Shown here: positions 1-7,168 of the stretch, in pieces
Layout: the number at the start of each line of letters is the position of its first letter
Numbering within the stretch: position 1 is the first letter of the stretch
Assembly: GCA_051872335.1 (NCBI GenBank)
Contig: JBJEDT010000053.1
Span: forward strand, 1 to 21,329
Reading direction: 5' to 3'
DNA from: SUG2458 sp051872335
GTDB taxonomy: Bacteria; Bacillota_I; Bacilli_A; RFN20; CAG-826
DNA length: 21,329 bases
Notes under the pieces: model-generated
Told to the model about the DNA's origin: nothing
Database searches by the model: none
The model's input: only the letters and a program-made list of their open reading frames with translations
Program-made: the position numbers and the translations under genes

Positions 1-496
1 TAATTACCTACATTTTCAACCGATAAAAAACTACACAAAATTATTGACAATTACACCTTCTTTCTTTAAAATTAATTATAAATATATTAAAAAAATTGTC
101 AACAATACCATATTAAGAGGTATTTGAAAATTGTTCTAGATAAATTGTATTTAAGAAATAGATATGTTGTTCAATGTATTTAATTGCACGCATTTTCTTA
201 TTTTTTGTATTTACTATGTTCTGAATAGACATGATAAAATTTGATTTGAGATAATCAGTGTATATTTTCAAGTCTTTTTCTATAAAAATGTCATGATGTA
301 TTTCTATTGTTTTGCAAATTAAAAGTCTAAATCTTGATTTAATTTATAAAAATATGTAAAAAATATAAATTAAAATCTTTATTGTAATGATAATTTGTAA
401 TTTTAAATATTTTATTTATTTCAGTAAATTATGTTACTTTAACTATAAGTGAGTGTTAAAATAAGATATAAATTATTAATAGATGGAGAATAAGAT
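1..496. other. Gene-poor AT-rich leader of the window
   Basis: No intact gene is visible before 497. The stretch holds one coding-like but start-less frame on the minus strand (described separately) and an imperfect inverted repeat, ATTATTGACAATT at 40-52 against AATTGTCAACAAT at 94-106 (12 of 13 positions pair). The repeat arms contain TTGACA-like hexamers facing opposite ways, so it could be a relic of divergent promoters or an operator; that is inference. The rest is simple AT-rich sequence, and I find no convincing promoter for the gene at 497. Confidence 0.5.
113..343 (-). pseudogene. Possible gene remnant, C-terminal fragment of unknown protein
   Basis: Reading leftward, a frame of 76 codons stays open up to a TAA at 115-113, which is unlikely by chance in DNA this rich in A and T. 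The product looks like real protein, with alternating charged and hydrophobic residues and a helical tail containing KKMRAIKYIEQHIYFLNTIY. It has no start codon with a ribosome binding site; the first in-frame ATG lies well inside, and a stop precedes the frame. I do not recognise the family. It is best read as the tail of a decayed gene, though a chance open frame cannot be excluded. Confidence 0.3.
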
Positions 497-1222
497 ATGG
501 ATTTAAAAAAATTATTAAATAAGGAATTACCATCAATTCCTGAAGATATAAAGATTAAAATTGATAATGCAAAAATTACAGCAACTACATTTGAAAATAA
601 AAATGATATTTTAAAAAATATTGATTTACAACAAGAAGTTGGAATAACTAAATTTGAAGATGGATCATATTTAGTATCTATGGTATGCCCTATGCCTAAC
701 ATAACTGTTGATATGATTTCATGGTGGTTTTGGTGGCATTCACAAGATAAACTTAGATATCAAATATGGTTTCCTAGTATTCATTTAGATATAAAATATC
801 ATAAAAAAGATAAAGCTTTTTTTGAAAGAACTGATTATCAAAACTTTGTTCCTAATACTCATTATCCAGTTGAAAAGATAGGTGGAGTAAAACTACCATT
901 AAGAATAGATTTTACTACACCTGAAGAATTTGGATTTGATATCAAAACAATGAAAGAAAATAATATAGCAAAAATAATATGTGGGCATGTAGGTGTCTTT
1001 AATAATTTAATTAAGCATACTGAAATGGCACACATATATAAACAAACAGAAGATGGACTATTCTTAATAAGTAGATTTTGGTTAGGAAGAACGATGAAGA
1101 ATAAACTATTAAGAAAATTAATTATTAAAGATAAAATGGCAAAAGGTATGGCTGAGCATTGTTGTATTGAATATAGAAATTTAGTAGAAATATTACCAAG
1201 TTTGTATAATGAATATAAATAG
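497..1222 (+). CDS. DAPG/phloretin hydrolase-family protein
   Basis: A 241-residue cytosolic protein of the PhlG/phloretin hydrolase type. Known members are zinc enzymes that hydrolyse a carbon-carbon bond next to an aromatic ring: PhlG deacetylates 2,4-diacetylphloroglucinol and Phy cleaves the dihydrochalcone phloretin. Seen here are the tryptophan-rich segment ISWWFWWHSQDKLRYQIW (about 74-91), HYPVE (122-126), and near the end AEHCCIEYRNL (219-229). In that last motif His221 and Glu225 have the His-x3-Glu spacing of two of the PhlG zinc ligands. The other ligands probably lie among His81, His96, His122, Glu126 and His174-His179. The ATG follows GGAGA at about 8 bases. The protein is shorter than PhlG (about 290). 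The true substrate cannot be told; many gut and soil Firmicutes homologues are uncharacterised. It stands alone, with no aromatic-degradation genes nearby. Confidence 0.75.
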   Translation: MDLKKLLNKELPSIPEDIKIKIDNAKITATTFENKNDILKNIDLQQEVGITKFEDGSYLVSMVCPMPNITVDMISWWFWWHSQDKLRYQIWFPSIHLDIKYHKKDKAFFERTDYQNFVPNTHYPVEKIGGVKLPLRIDFTTPEEFGFDIKTMKENNIAKIICGHVGVFNNLIKHTEMAHIYKQTEDGLFLISRFWLGRTMKNKLLRKLIIKDKMAKGMAEHCCIEYRNLVEILPSLYNEYK

Positions 1223-1473
1223 AATATAAATTAGCTTCCATTGTTAATAGTGAAAAAAATGAAGAAATTTCAATTTGATGTATATTTTTATTATTTAGTC
1301 TTACTGGCAGTGAAATTGCTAATGATCGTTTTATATCTTTAAAAATATTGAAGTATTATAATGTACAAGAACTTAAAGAATATACCATTTGATACTGATT
1401 TTTATTAAAGAACTTATCCTATAAAATTGATTATAAAGATGTTTGCTTTAATGTTGAAATTGAAGGGATTTAG
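1219..1473 (+). pseudogene. Gene remnant interrupted only by TGA codons
   Basis: One continuous frame runs from just after a TAA at 1216-1218 to a TAG at 1471-1473, 84 codons in all. It is broken only by three TGA codons, at 1276-1278, 1390-1392 and 1396-1398. The translation between them is protein-like, for example LTGSEIANDRFISLKILKYY followed by NVQELKEYTI, then KNLSYKIDYKDVCFNVEIEG. There is no ATG start or ribosome binding site. TGG to TGA, CGA to TGA and GGA to TGA are single changes, so decay by point mutation is the simplest reading. I do not recognise the family. Confidence 0.45.
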
Positions 1474-1510
1474 ATTTTATTGAAGAGAATCATATTTTAC
1501 TTTAGCTATT

Positions 1511-1552
1511 CATAATCTCGGGGGAAGTATATATTCTTTCCCCAAGATTATG
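1511..1552 (+). terminator. Long hairpin, probable transcription terminator
   Basis: CATAATCTCGGGGGAA (1511-1526) pairs with TTTCCCCAAGATTATG (1537-1552) over 16 positions with one mismatch and one G-T pair, around a 10-base loop. The following bases are AT-rich (ATAAAATTATAAATTTT) but lack a clean T-run right after the stem, so efficiency is uncertain. It is the only GC-rich stem in this region and separates the 497 gene and its downstream remnant from the Fic gene. Confidence 0.6.
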
Positions 1553-1625
1553 ATAAAATTATAAATTTTAAAAATAATTTTTTTATAACAATTTAATATT
1601 GCATTATATATATTCCCATAATTTA

Positions 1626-1654
1626 TTGACTATTCTCTCAAATTAACCTATAAT
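1626..1654 (+). promoter_or_regulatory. Sigma-A-type promoter of the Fic gene
   Basis: TTGACT at 1626-1631 and a perfect TATAAT at 1649-1654 are separated by exactly 17 bases. Transcription would start near 1661, only about 16 bases before the ATG at 1677, leaving just enough leader for the AAAGGTG ribosome binding site at 1662-1668. This makes the Fic gene an independent unit. Confidence 0.75.
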
Positions 1655-1676
1655 TTACGAGAAAGGTGCGAATATT

Positions 1677-2726
1677 ATGAGAAACTTTGATTATTCTAAA
1701 TTGAAAGATAAAACATGGGATTCCACTATTATAAATAAAATAGCAAGAATTCATGAAGCTAAAGGTAGACAAGAATTATTTTTATCTCAAAAGCCAGAAG
1801 AATTAAATAAACTAGTTGAACTTGCGAAGATTCAAAGTACAGAAGCAAGCAATGCAATTGAAGGTATTAGAACAACTGATACAAGGCTTAAAAAGATTGT
1901 TAATGAAAAAACAACACCTAAAAATAGAAGTGAAAAAGAAATTGCTGGTTATAGAGATGCACTCAATACTATACATGAAAGTTTTGAATATATTCCATTA
2001 TCTCCTAACTATATTTTGCAATTACACCAAATATTATATAGTAATAATAATGAAGTTTCTTTTGGTGGAAAATTTAAAAATGTTCAAAATTATATAAGTG
2101 CAACTGATGAAAATGGAAATACATATACACTTTTTACCCCATTAAATCAATTAGAAACTCCTATCGCAATACAATTAATTTGTGATGAATATAATAAAGC
2201 TATTGATTCTAAAGAAGTTGATCCATTAATATTAATCCCAATATTTATTCATGATTTTTTATGTATTCATCCATTTAATGATGGTAATGGTAGGATGAGC
2301 AGACTTCTAACAACGTTACTCTTATATCGTTCTGGGTACTATGTTGGAAAATATATCTCATTAGAATTAAAAATTTCAAAATTGAAAGATTTATATTATG
2401 ATGCCCTATATGATTCTAAAATTGGTTGGCATGAAGAAAAGGACAATCCTTATTCATTTATTAATTACTTCCTTAGTATTATTGAAATGGCTTATGATGA
2501 CTTTGAAAAAAGAGTAGAAATCGTTTATAAAAAAATAAGTGCATATGATGCAGTAAAACAAGCATTAGATAAGAAAATAGGAAAAGTAAGAAAAGCTGAT
2601 ATAGTAGAACTATGCCCTTTATTATCTCTTAGTTCAATTGAAAAAGTATTAGCTAAAATGGTAGATGAAGGAAAATTAGAAAAAGGTGGATTAGGTAAGA
2701 ATTCTTATTATATTATCATATTATAA
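1677..2726 (+). CDS. Fic family protein (class II, AMPylator-type)
   Basis: A 349-residue cytosolic protein. The Fic core motif HPFNDGNGRMSR lies at 198-209; in this family its histidine and the GNGR loop transfer AMP, or another phosphate-linked group, from a nucleotide to a target protein. An N-terminal helix carries the inhibitory motif S58-NAI-E62-G63 (S/T-x3-E-G/N), whose glutamate is known to block productive ATP binding in class II Fic proteins. The order is N-terminal Fic_N-like helices (about 1-95), Fic fold (about 100-270), then a basic C-terminal segment (about 285-349) that looks like a winged helix and may bind DNA or the target. It has its own promoter and no antitoxin gene next to it, as expected when the inhibitor is in cis. 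The target is unknown. Confidence 0.9.
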   Translation: MRNFDYSKLKDKTWDSTIINKIARIHEAKGRQELFLSQKPEELNKLVELAKIQSTEASNAIEGIRTTDTRLKKIVNEKTTPKNRSEKEIAGYRDALNTIHESFEYIPLSPNYILQLHQILYSNNNEVSFGGKFKNVQNYISATDENGNTYTLFTPLNQLETPIAIQLICDEYNKAIDSKEVDPLILIPIFIHDFLCIHPFNDGNGRMSRLLTTLLLYRSGYYVGKYISLELKISKLKDLYYDALYDSKIGWHEEKDNPYSFINYFLSIIEMAYDDFEKRVEIVYKKISAYDAVKQALDKKIGKVRKADIVELCPLLSLSSIEKVLAKMVDEGKLEKGGLGKNSYYIIIL

Positions 2727-2798
2727 ATATATTGATTGATTGAATTAATGAAATTAAACATAATTAATTTAAAAGCATGACCAAACAAAATTAAATAT

Positions 2799-3686
2799 TT
2801 AAGAATTATCTTTTAATAAATCATTAATAATGAAATCTAAAAATATTTTAGTTGTATCATATAAAGTAGCATCTTTTCTCCACGCAACAATAATTTCTAA
2901 TTCAATAGGTTCTTTTAAAGGAATACCTACAAGACCTGGTTCATGTTCAACTAACTGATTAAAGATAAAAGCTCCTAAATTATTTCTACTTAACAATTCA
3001 CGAATAGTATATAATTGATTAATTCTTATTTTTATATTTGGTGTTAACCCTTTTTCATTAAATTTATTTTGAACTAATGAAGATTGTAAACAGTCTTCCT
3101 TCATTAAAATTAAAGGAGTAGATTCAATGTCTTCTATTCCAATAATTTCTTTTTTTGATAATGGGTTGTTTTTATTGACGACAAATAGTAGGGAAGTATC
3201 TACTATTTTTTTATAATTTAAATTTTCAAATGTGGTATCTTTCTTTTTAACAGTAAAACCTAATGAAATATCTCTATTTAGAATAGCATTGGTGTTTGCG
3301 ACTGATCCTAATTCAACTAGTTGAATTTCAACATGAGGATATAGTTTATTAAATTTTTCAAAAATTGGTGGAAGAATAAATGTTCCAATCATAGGAGGGA
3401 CCCCAATTTTAATTACTTCTTTCTTTTTAACAAATGAGTGAAGATCTTCTTCTGCCTTTTTAAATTCTTTAATAAGATTTTGAGCTACAATATAAAAATA
3501 ATGTCCTTCATCTGTTAAAGTTAATTGATTATTGTATCTAATAAACAATGTTGTGTTAAATTCTTTTTCTAATTCCTTTATTGCTGTAGAAATAGCCGGT
3601 TGAGATACATAAAATTTTTTTGCTGCTTTGGAAATATTGTTTGTTTGTACGACTTCTACAAAGTATTCTAGTTGTAAGAATTTCAT
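2799..3686 (-). CDS. LysR-type transcriptional regulator
   Basis: A 295-residue regulator of normal LysR length. The N-terminal winged helix-turn-helix spans about residues 1-60, with the recognition region NNISKAAKKFYVSQPAISTA at 17-36 and the typical LTLTDEG turn at 55-61. A linker helix follows, and then a periplasmic-binding-protein-like effector domain from about 90 to the end, beginning with VIKIGVPPMIG. The minus-strand ATG at 3686 has an AAGGGAA ribosome binding site. It is divergent from the malic enzyme gene, with 159 bases between starts. By family rule it probably controls that gene, and perhaps the operon behind it, in response to a small carboxylate; DmlR of the D-malate enzyme dmlA and MleR of malolactic genes are LysR proteins in comparable positions. 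The inducer is inference. Confidence 0.9.
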   Translation of the reverse strand: MKFLQLEYFVEVVQTNNISKAAKKFYVSQPAISTAIKELEKEFNTTLFIRYNNQLTLTDEGHYFYIVAQNLIKEFKKAEEDLHSFVKKKEVIKIGVPPMIGTFILPPIFEKFNKLYPHVEIQLVELGSVANTNAILNRDISLGFTVKKKDTTFENLNYKKIVDTSLLFVVNKNNPLSKKEIIGIEDIESTPLILMKEDCLQSSLVQNKFNEKGLTPNIKIRINQLYTIRELLSRNNLGAFIFNQLVEHEPGLVGIPLKEPIELEIIVAWRKDATLYDTTKIFLDFIINDLLKDNS

Positions 3687-3728
3687 ATTTTATCATTTCC
3701 CTTCATATTTTATTCATTTTTATTATAC

Positions 3729-3749
3729 TCCATAATTTTTTTTTATGGA
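3729..3749. promoter_or_regulatory. Candidate LysR-type operator (T-N11-A box)
   Basis: TCCATAA at 3729-3735 and TTATGGA at 3743-3749 form a perfect 7-base inverted repeat with a 7-base T-only spacer. The core ATAA-N7-TTAT has the exact T-N11-A geometry of LysR recognition sites (consensus ATAC-N7-GTAT). It sits 43 bases from the start of the LysR gene and 97 from the start of the malic enzyme gene, where an autoregulated divergent operator is expected. Confidence 0.55.
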
Positions 3750-3780
3750 ATGATAAAAATTAGTTAGCCTAATATGGCAA

Positions 3781-3794
3781 TGTAAGGGTTTACA
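3781..3794 (+). promoter_or_regulatory. Candidate cre site (CcpA operator)
   Basis: TGTAAGGGTTTACA matches 13 of 14 positions of the catabolite-responsive element consensus TGWAARCGYTTWCA; only the central C is G. It lies within a perfect AATGTAA-N4-TTACATT palindrome (3779-3796). Its right half overlaps the probable -35 element of the malic enzyme promoter, so bound CcpA would repress. No ccpA gene is in the window. This implies that the operon is shut down when preferred sugars are present. Confidence 0.6.
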
Positions 3795-3816
3795 TTTAGC
3801 AAAATAAGATATAAAT
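3789..3816 (+). promoter_or_regulatory. Probable promoter of the malic enzyme gene or operon
   Basis: TTTACA at 3789-3794 serves as a -35-like hexamer and TATAAA at 3810-3815 as the -10. The spacing is 15 bases, or 16-17 if the -10 is read as ATAAAT or TAAATT. The short or ambiguous spacing suggests a weak promoter that needs activation, in keeping with a LysR-controlled gene. The ATG at 3846 follows a GAGG ribosome binding site. Confidence 0.4.
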
Positions 3817-3845
3817 TTAATTTATAAGATATAGAGGTTATAAAT

Positions 3846-5024
3846 ATGGATTATCGTAAAGAGTCATTGAAAAGACATTATTCTTGGAAAGGTAAGATTG
3901 AGACTGTTGCTCGTATTCCAGTTTCTTCAAAAGAAGAATTGTGTTTAGCATATACTCCTGGTGTTGCTGAACCATGTTTAGAAATATCGAAAGATGTCGA
4001 GAAAAGTTTTGAATTAACTAGAAGATGGAATACAGTTCCAGTTATTACAGATGGTACTGCAGTATTAGGTTTGGGGGATATAGGGCCTGAAGCTGGTATG
4101 CCTGTTATGGAAGGTAAATGTGCTTTATTTAAAGCATTTGGTGATGTTGATGCTTTCCCAATTTGTATTAAATCAAAAGATGTTGATGAAATTATTAACA
4201 CTATTAAATTGATTTCTGGTTCTTTTGGTGGAATTAATTTGGAAGACATTTCAGCCCCTAGGTGTTTTGAAATTGAAAGGAGATTAAAAGAAGAATTATC
4301 TATTCCTGTTTTCCATGATGACCAACATGGTACAGCTATTGTTGTAGGAGCAGCTTTATTAAATGCTTTAAAAATTGCAAATAAAAATATTAATGAAATT
4401 AAAATAGTTCTTAACGGTGCTGGATCAGCAGGTATCGCAATTAGTAAGTACTTAATGAGACTAGGTGTTCAAAATCTAATCGTTTGTGATCGCTATGGAA
4501 TTATTGCTGAAGAAGATGATAGATGTAATTCTCACCAAAAAGAATTAGCAAAGATTACAAATAAGGAAAAAGTTAGAGGAACACTAAAAGATGCTTTAGT
4601 AAATGCTGATGTATTTGTAGGTGTATCCGTAGGAAATGTTGTGACAAAGGAAATGGTTAAATTAATGAATAAAAATCCAATTCTTTTCCCATTAGCAAAT
4701 CCTATTCCAGAAATTTCATATGATGACGCTAAAGAAGCTGGTGCTTTCATCGTAGGTACTGGAAGCAGTGAAAAACCTAATCAAATTAACAATGCTTTAG
4801 TTTTCCCAGGATTATTTAGAGGAGCATTAGATGCTCGGGCAACTACCGTTAATGAAGAAATGATGATGGCAGCTTCATATGGAATTAAGGACTGTGTAAC
4901 AGACGTGGAGTTAAATCTTGAATACATTCTTCCATATGCTTGGGATAAAAAAGCTCATGAAAGTGTTGCAAAAGCTGTCAAAGAAGCAGCAATAAAAACT
5001 GGAGTTTCAAAACTCTATAAGTAA
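3846..5024 (+). CDS. Malic enzyme (L-malate to pyruvate, decarboxylating)
   Basis: A cytosolic enzyme of 392 residues, typical of the short bacterial malic enzymes. It oxidises L-malate to pyruvate and CO2 with NAD(P). Family hallmarks are all present: AYTPGVAEPC (35-44) with the conserved tyrosine, MEGKCALFKAFGDVDAFPI (88-106) with the catalytic lysine at 91, INLEDISAPRCFEIE (130-144) and FHDDQHGTAIV (156-166) with the metal-binding Glu132, Asp133 and Asp158, and the Rossmann dinucleotide motif GAGSAG (191-196). SSEKPNQINNALVFPGLFRG closes the C-terminal half. NAD versus NADP preference cannot be read safely. It is the first gene behind the LysR/cre control region and 75 bases ahead of the surface-protein genes. 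With the D-malate dehydrogenase at 14658 it covers both malate enantiomers. Confidence 0.95.
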   Translation: MDYRKESLKRHYSWKGKIETVARIPVSSKEELCLAYTPGVAEPCLEISKDVEKSFELTRRWNTVPVITDGTAVLGLGDIGPEAGMPVMEGKCALFKAFGDVDAFPICIKSKDVDEIINTIKLISGSFGGINLEDISAPRCFEIERRLKEELSIPVFHDDQHGTAIVVGAALLNALKIANKNINEIKIVLNGAGSAGIAISKYLMRLGVQNLIVCDRYGIIAEEDDRCNSHQKELAKITNKEKVRGTLKDALVNADVFVGVSVGNVVTKEMVKLMNKNPILFPLANPIPEISYDDAKEAGAFIVGTGSSEKPNQINNALVFPGLFRGALDARATTVNEEMMMAASYGIKDCVTDVELNLEYILPYAWDKKAHESVAKAVKEAAIKTGVSKLYK

Positions 5025-5035
5025 GGTACTTAGAG

Positions 5036-5044
5036 TGCTATAAA
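5036..5044 (+). promoter_or_regulatory. Possible extended -10 promoter before the repeat lipoprotein
   Basis: TGCTATAAA is an extended -10 (TG-n-TATAAA) in the 75-base gap behind the malic enzyme gene. No good -35 hexamer is seen at the matching distance. If active, it would let the surface-protein genes be made apart from the malic enzyme. The downstream ATG at 5100 has a strong AGAGGAGG ribosome binding site. Confidence 0.3.
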
Positions 5045-5099
5045 TTACAAAAGTTATAAGCATTCAAAACATATATTTAAGAGGAGGAAAGAAAATAAT

Positions 5100-7115
5100 A
5101 TGTTTAAAAAGAAAATTTCATTCCCTGTTTTATCTCTTATCGCTCTTTTGTCATTAGGAAGTTTGGTTGGATGTGGTGATAAGGATGTACCACCCGCACC
5201 CGAGCCTGATACAAAAGACACATATGATGTTTCATTTTATGTAGATGGAGTTTTATATGGGGAAAAACAAGTTGTTGAAGCTGGTTCAAAAGTTGAAAAA
5301 CCAGTTGACCCAAGTCGTGTAGATGACGATGATTATACCTATACATTTAATGGTTGGTATGAAAATGGAGCTGAAGTAGCTTGGGATTTTGATGTCAATA
5401 CTGTCAATTCTGATGTAAATTTATTTGCTGAATTTGATGAAGTTGCAAAAGTTTATGATTTAATTGTATACGTCCTTGGAGGTAGTGATACTTCTGTTTA
5501 CATTACTGAAGATGAAATCGAAAGAGTTGAAACTACTTTTGATGCAAAACATGAAGGTAAAACAACTTTATTTAAATTCTTCCCATCAATGAAGAATGAT
5601 GCTTTCAATGCAAAAATCTTATCAGTTAAAAATAAACCAGATGTAATTATTTCTGGCTCAAAAATGGATAGTGGTACTAATCCATTAACATTAAAAGAAT
5701 CTCAACCAAAAGCAAAAGTTGGCACCGGTTGGTTTACAAGTACAACACGTTACATTGGTGTTAATGATGCTTGTGATGCTGAACATTTAGACTTAGCTAT
5801 TGCTTTATATAATGATTTACTTGCTTTAGGACCTGACTATTTCACAGTCAATACTGAAACATTATCAGTTTATATGGGTGATACAGAAACTGTCACTGCA
5901 ACATTGCCAGATTGGGATTCAAGAGTTCCAACATTCACAGTAGCTGATACTACAATTGCTACAGTTAATGAAAATGGTGTTGTTACTGGTGCTGCTATTG
6001 GTCAAACAGTTTTAAATGTAACAGTTGGTCTTGTTACAATTGAAATTGCAGTCAATGTTGTAGAATTAATTGACTATGATTTAGTAGTTTGGGTATATGG
6101 TGTTAATGGTGCTACTACTCCATCAACATATATAACAGAAACTGAATCAAATTTATTAAAAGAAAAATTCTTAGAATTAGAAAATGCTCAAAATAAAGAA
6201 ATTAAATGGGTTTACTCAACAGGATTAACTAATGATGAATTTAATGAAGCAGTTAATAATGCAAAACCTAAAGTTGATGTCGTTGTTTCTGGTAATAAAT
6301 TAAATAATGGTGATGAAGTAAGTATTGAATGCAATGCTACTTATGGCAAAGTAAAAGTAGGAGCAGGTTGGTTTGATAATACATCTAGATATACTGCTAT
6401 TACAAACTATTGCACAGATAATTTATCATTAGCTATTGAATTATATGAATTAGTATCAAGTACTGGACCAAATTTTGAAGGTGTTGAATTAGATAAAACA
6501 AGTGTTTCATTAGTAAAAGGTAATGAAACAACATTAGTAGCTACAGCATATGGTCCTGTCACATGGACAACAAGTGATGATACAGTAGCTACGGTTACAG
6601 CAGGTGTTGTTACAGCTGTTGACGCAGGTACTGCAACAATTACTGCTACTGCAGCTGATGGCTTAACTGCTACATGTACTATTACAGTAACAAATGAAAG
6701 TGTAGAAGATCCATATGATCTAACTGTATGTGTATACTTAGCTGCTTCAAAGACGACATATATTACTGAAGATGAATACACAGCTATCAAAGATGCATTC
6801 ACAGCTGAGGGTGCTGCTGGTAATGGAAAAAATATTTATTGGATTACATATTCTGGTGGTAACCAAGCAGCTTTAGGTGCATATATTACTGAACAAGTTA
6901 ATGCTGGTCATACCCCAGATGTTGTTATAGGACGTTCGGGTATTTCTTCAGGTAGCGTAACAGGTTTAAAAATTGATTCAGATACATATAAATCTATTGA
7001 TTCATCTTGGACTTCAGCTGGAAGTAACTATATTGCAATCAACTCTGCAGCAAATGCAAAACATATTGAATTAGCAACTGCTTTAATCACATTACTTAAT
7101 AGTGTTAAAGCTTAA
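5100..7115 (+). CDS. Lipoprotein with InlB repeat, BIG2 domains and a triplicated binding-protein-like module
   Basis: A 671-residue exported lipoprotein: a lysine-rich start, a hydrophobic stretch, and lipobox LVGC with lipidated Cys25. Residues 41-112 form an InlB B-type (Listeria-Bacteroides) repeat with FNGWYENG. Then a module of about 130 residues occurs three times (119-246, 326-458, 538-668), separated by two Ig-like BIG2 domains (about 249-322 and 461-533, with TIATVNENGVVTG and TVATVTAGVVTAV). Each module starts YDL-V-V, has YITE, then PDVIISG, VDVVVSG or PDVVIGR, then an aromatic Trp with (S/T)RY-x-A/G-I/V or SNYIAI, and a helix LAIALYNDLL. This layout resembles a compact type II periplasmic binding protein (ModA-like) fold, but that is inference. 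The job is probably ligand or polymer binding at the cell surface, upstream of two exported hydrolases. Confidence 0.8.
   Translation: MFKKKISFPVLSLIALLSLGSLVGCGDKDVPPAPEPDTKDTYDVSFYVDGVLYGEKQVVEAGSKVEKPVDPSRVDDDDYTYTFNGWYENGAEVAWDFDVNTVNSDVNLFAEFDEVAKVYDLIVYVLGGSDTSVYITEDEIERVETTFDAKHEGKTTLFKFFPSMKNDAFNAKILSVKNKPDVIISGSKMDSGTNPLTLKESQPKAKVGTGWFTSTTRYIGVNDACDAEHLDLAIALYNDLLALGPDYFTVNTETLSVYMGDTETVTATLPDWDSRVPTFTVADTTIATVNENGVVTGAAIGQTVLNVTVGLVTIEIAVNVVELIDYDLVVWVYGVNGATTPSTYITETESNLLKEKFLELENAQNKEIKWVYSTGLTNDEFNEAVNNAKPKVDVVVSGNKLNNGDEVSIECNATYGKVKVGAGWFDNTSRYTAITNYCTDNLSLAIELYELVSSTGPNFEGVELDKTSVSLVKGNETTLVATAYGPVTWTTSDDTVATVTAGVVTAVDAGTATITATAADGLTATCTITVTNESVEDPYDLTVCVYLAASKTTYITEDEYTAIKDAFTAEGAAGNGKNIYWITYSGGNQAALGAYITEQVNAGHTPDVVIGRSGISSGSVTGLKIDSDTYKSIDSSWTSAGSNYIAINSAANAKHIELATALITLLNSVKA
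5454..7103 (+). repeat. Three diverged in-frame copies of a ~130-residue module
   Basis: The copies are at 5454-5837, 6075-6473 and 6711-7103 within the lipoprotein gene. At protein level they share the anchors YITE-x-E, P/V-DVV/I-I/V-S/G, GWF (or SSWT in copy three) followed by RY or NY, and a terminal LA-x-x-L helix. DNA identity is low, so the triplication is old and now held by protein selection, not by recent recombination. Confidence 0.7.
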
Positions 7116-7127
7116 AAATTAGGAGAT

Positions 7128-7162
7128 AAGGACTGCTAAAGCTAATTTAACAGTCCTTTTAT
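7128..7162 (+). terminator. Intergenic hairpin with T-run (attenuator-like)
   Basis: AAGGACTG (7128-7135) pairs perfectly with CAGTCCTT (7151-7158) around a 15-base loop and is followed by TTATAAAA. It lies between the stop of the repeat lipoprotein (7115) and the esterase start at 7169, inside an otherwise same-direction cluster. It could be a leaky terminator that lowers expression of the downstream genes. Its right arm CAGTCCTTTT is identical to that of the terminator at the end of the cluster. An AGGAG sequence lies just before the left arm (7121-7125), and no ribosome binding site lies between the stem and the next ATG. Confidence 0.55.
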
Positions 7163-7168
7163 AAAATT

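Noticed and set aside
458..474. AAAATAAGATATAAATT occurs identically before the DAPG-hydrolase-like gene (458-474) and before the malic enzyme gene (3801-3817), suggesting a shared promoter or operator.
   Set aside because: In DNA this AT-rich, one 17-base match somewhere in the window is expected about by chance, and the flanks, including any -35, do not agree.
1219..1473. Genome-wide reassignment of TGA to tryptophan.
   Set aside because: All Trp codons checked in the intact genes are TGG, and conserved protein ends fit normal stops; three TGA codons in one start-less remnant are not enough.
6407..6802. Minus-strand open frame of 131 codons inside the repeat lipoprotein gene.
   Set aside because: It is an antisense shadow of biased codons in the BIG2 and repeat region and has no ribosome binding site or recognisable motif.
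5454..7103. CRISPR-like or recent tandem DNA repeat in the lipoprotein gene.
   Set aside because: The periodicity is at protein level only, with unit length near 400-630 bases and low DNA identity; no short direct repeats with spacers are present.
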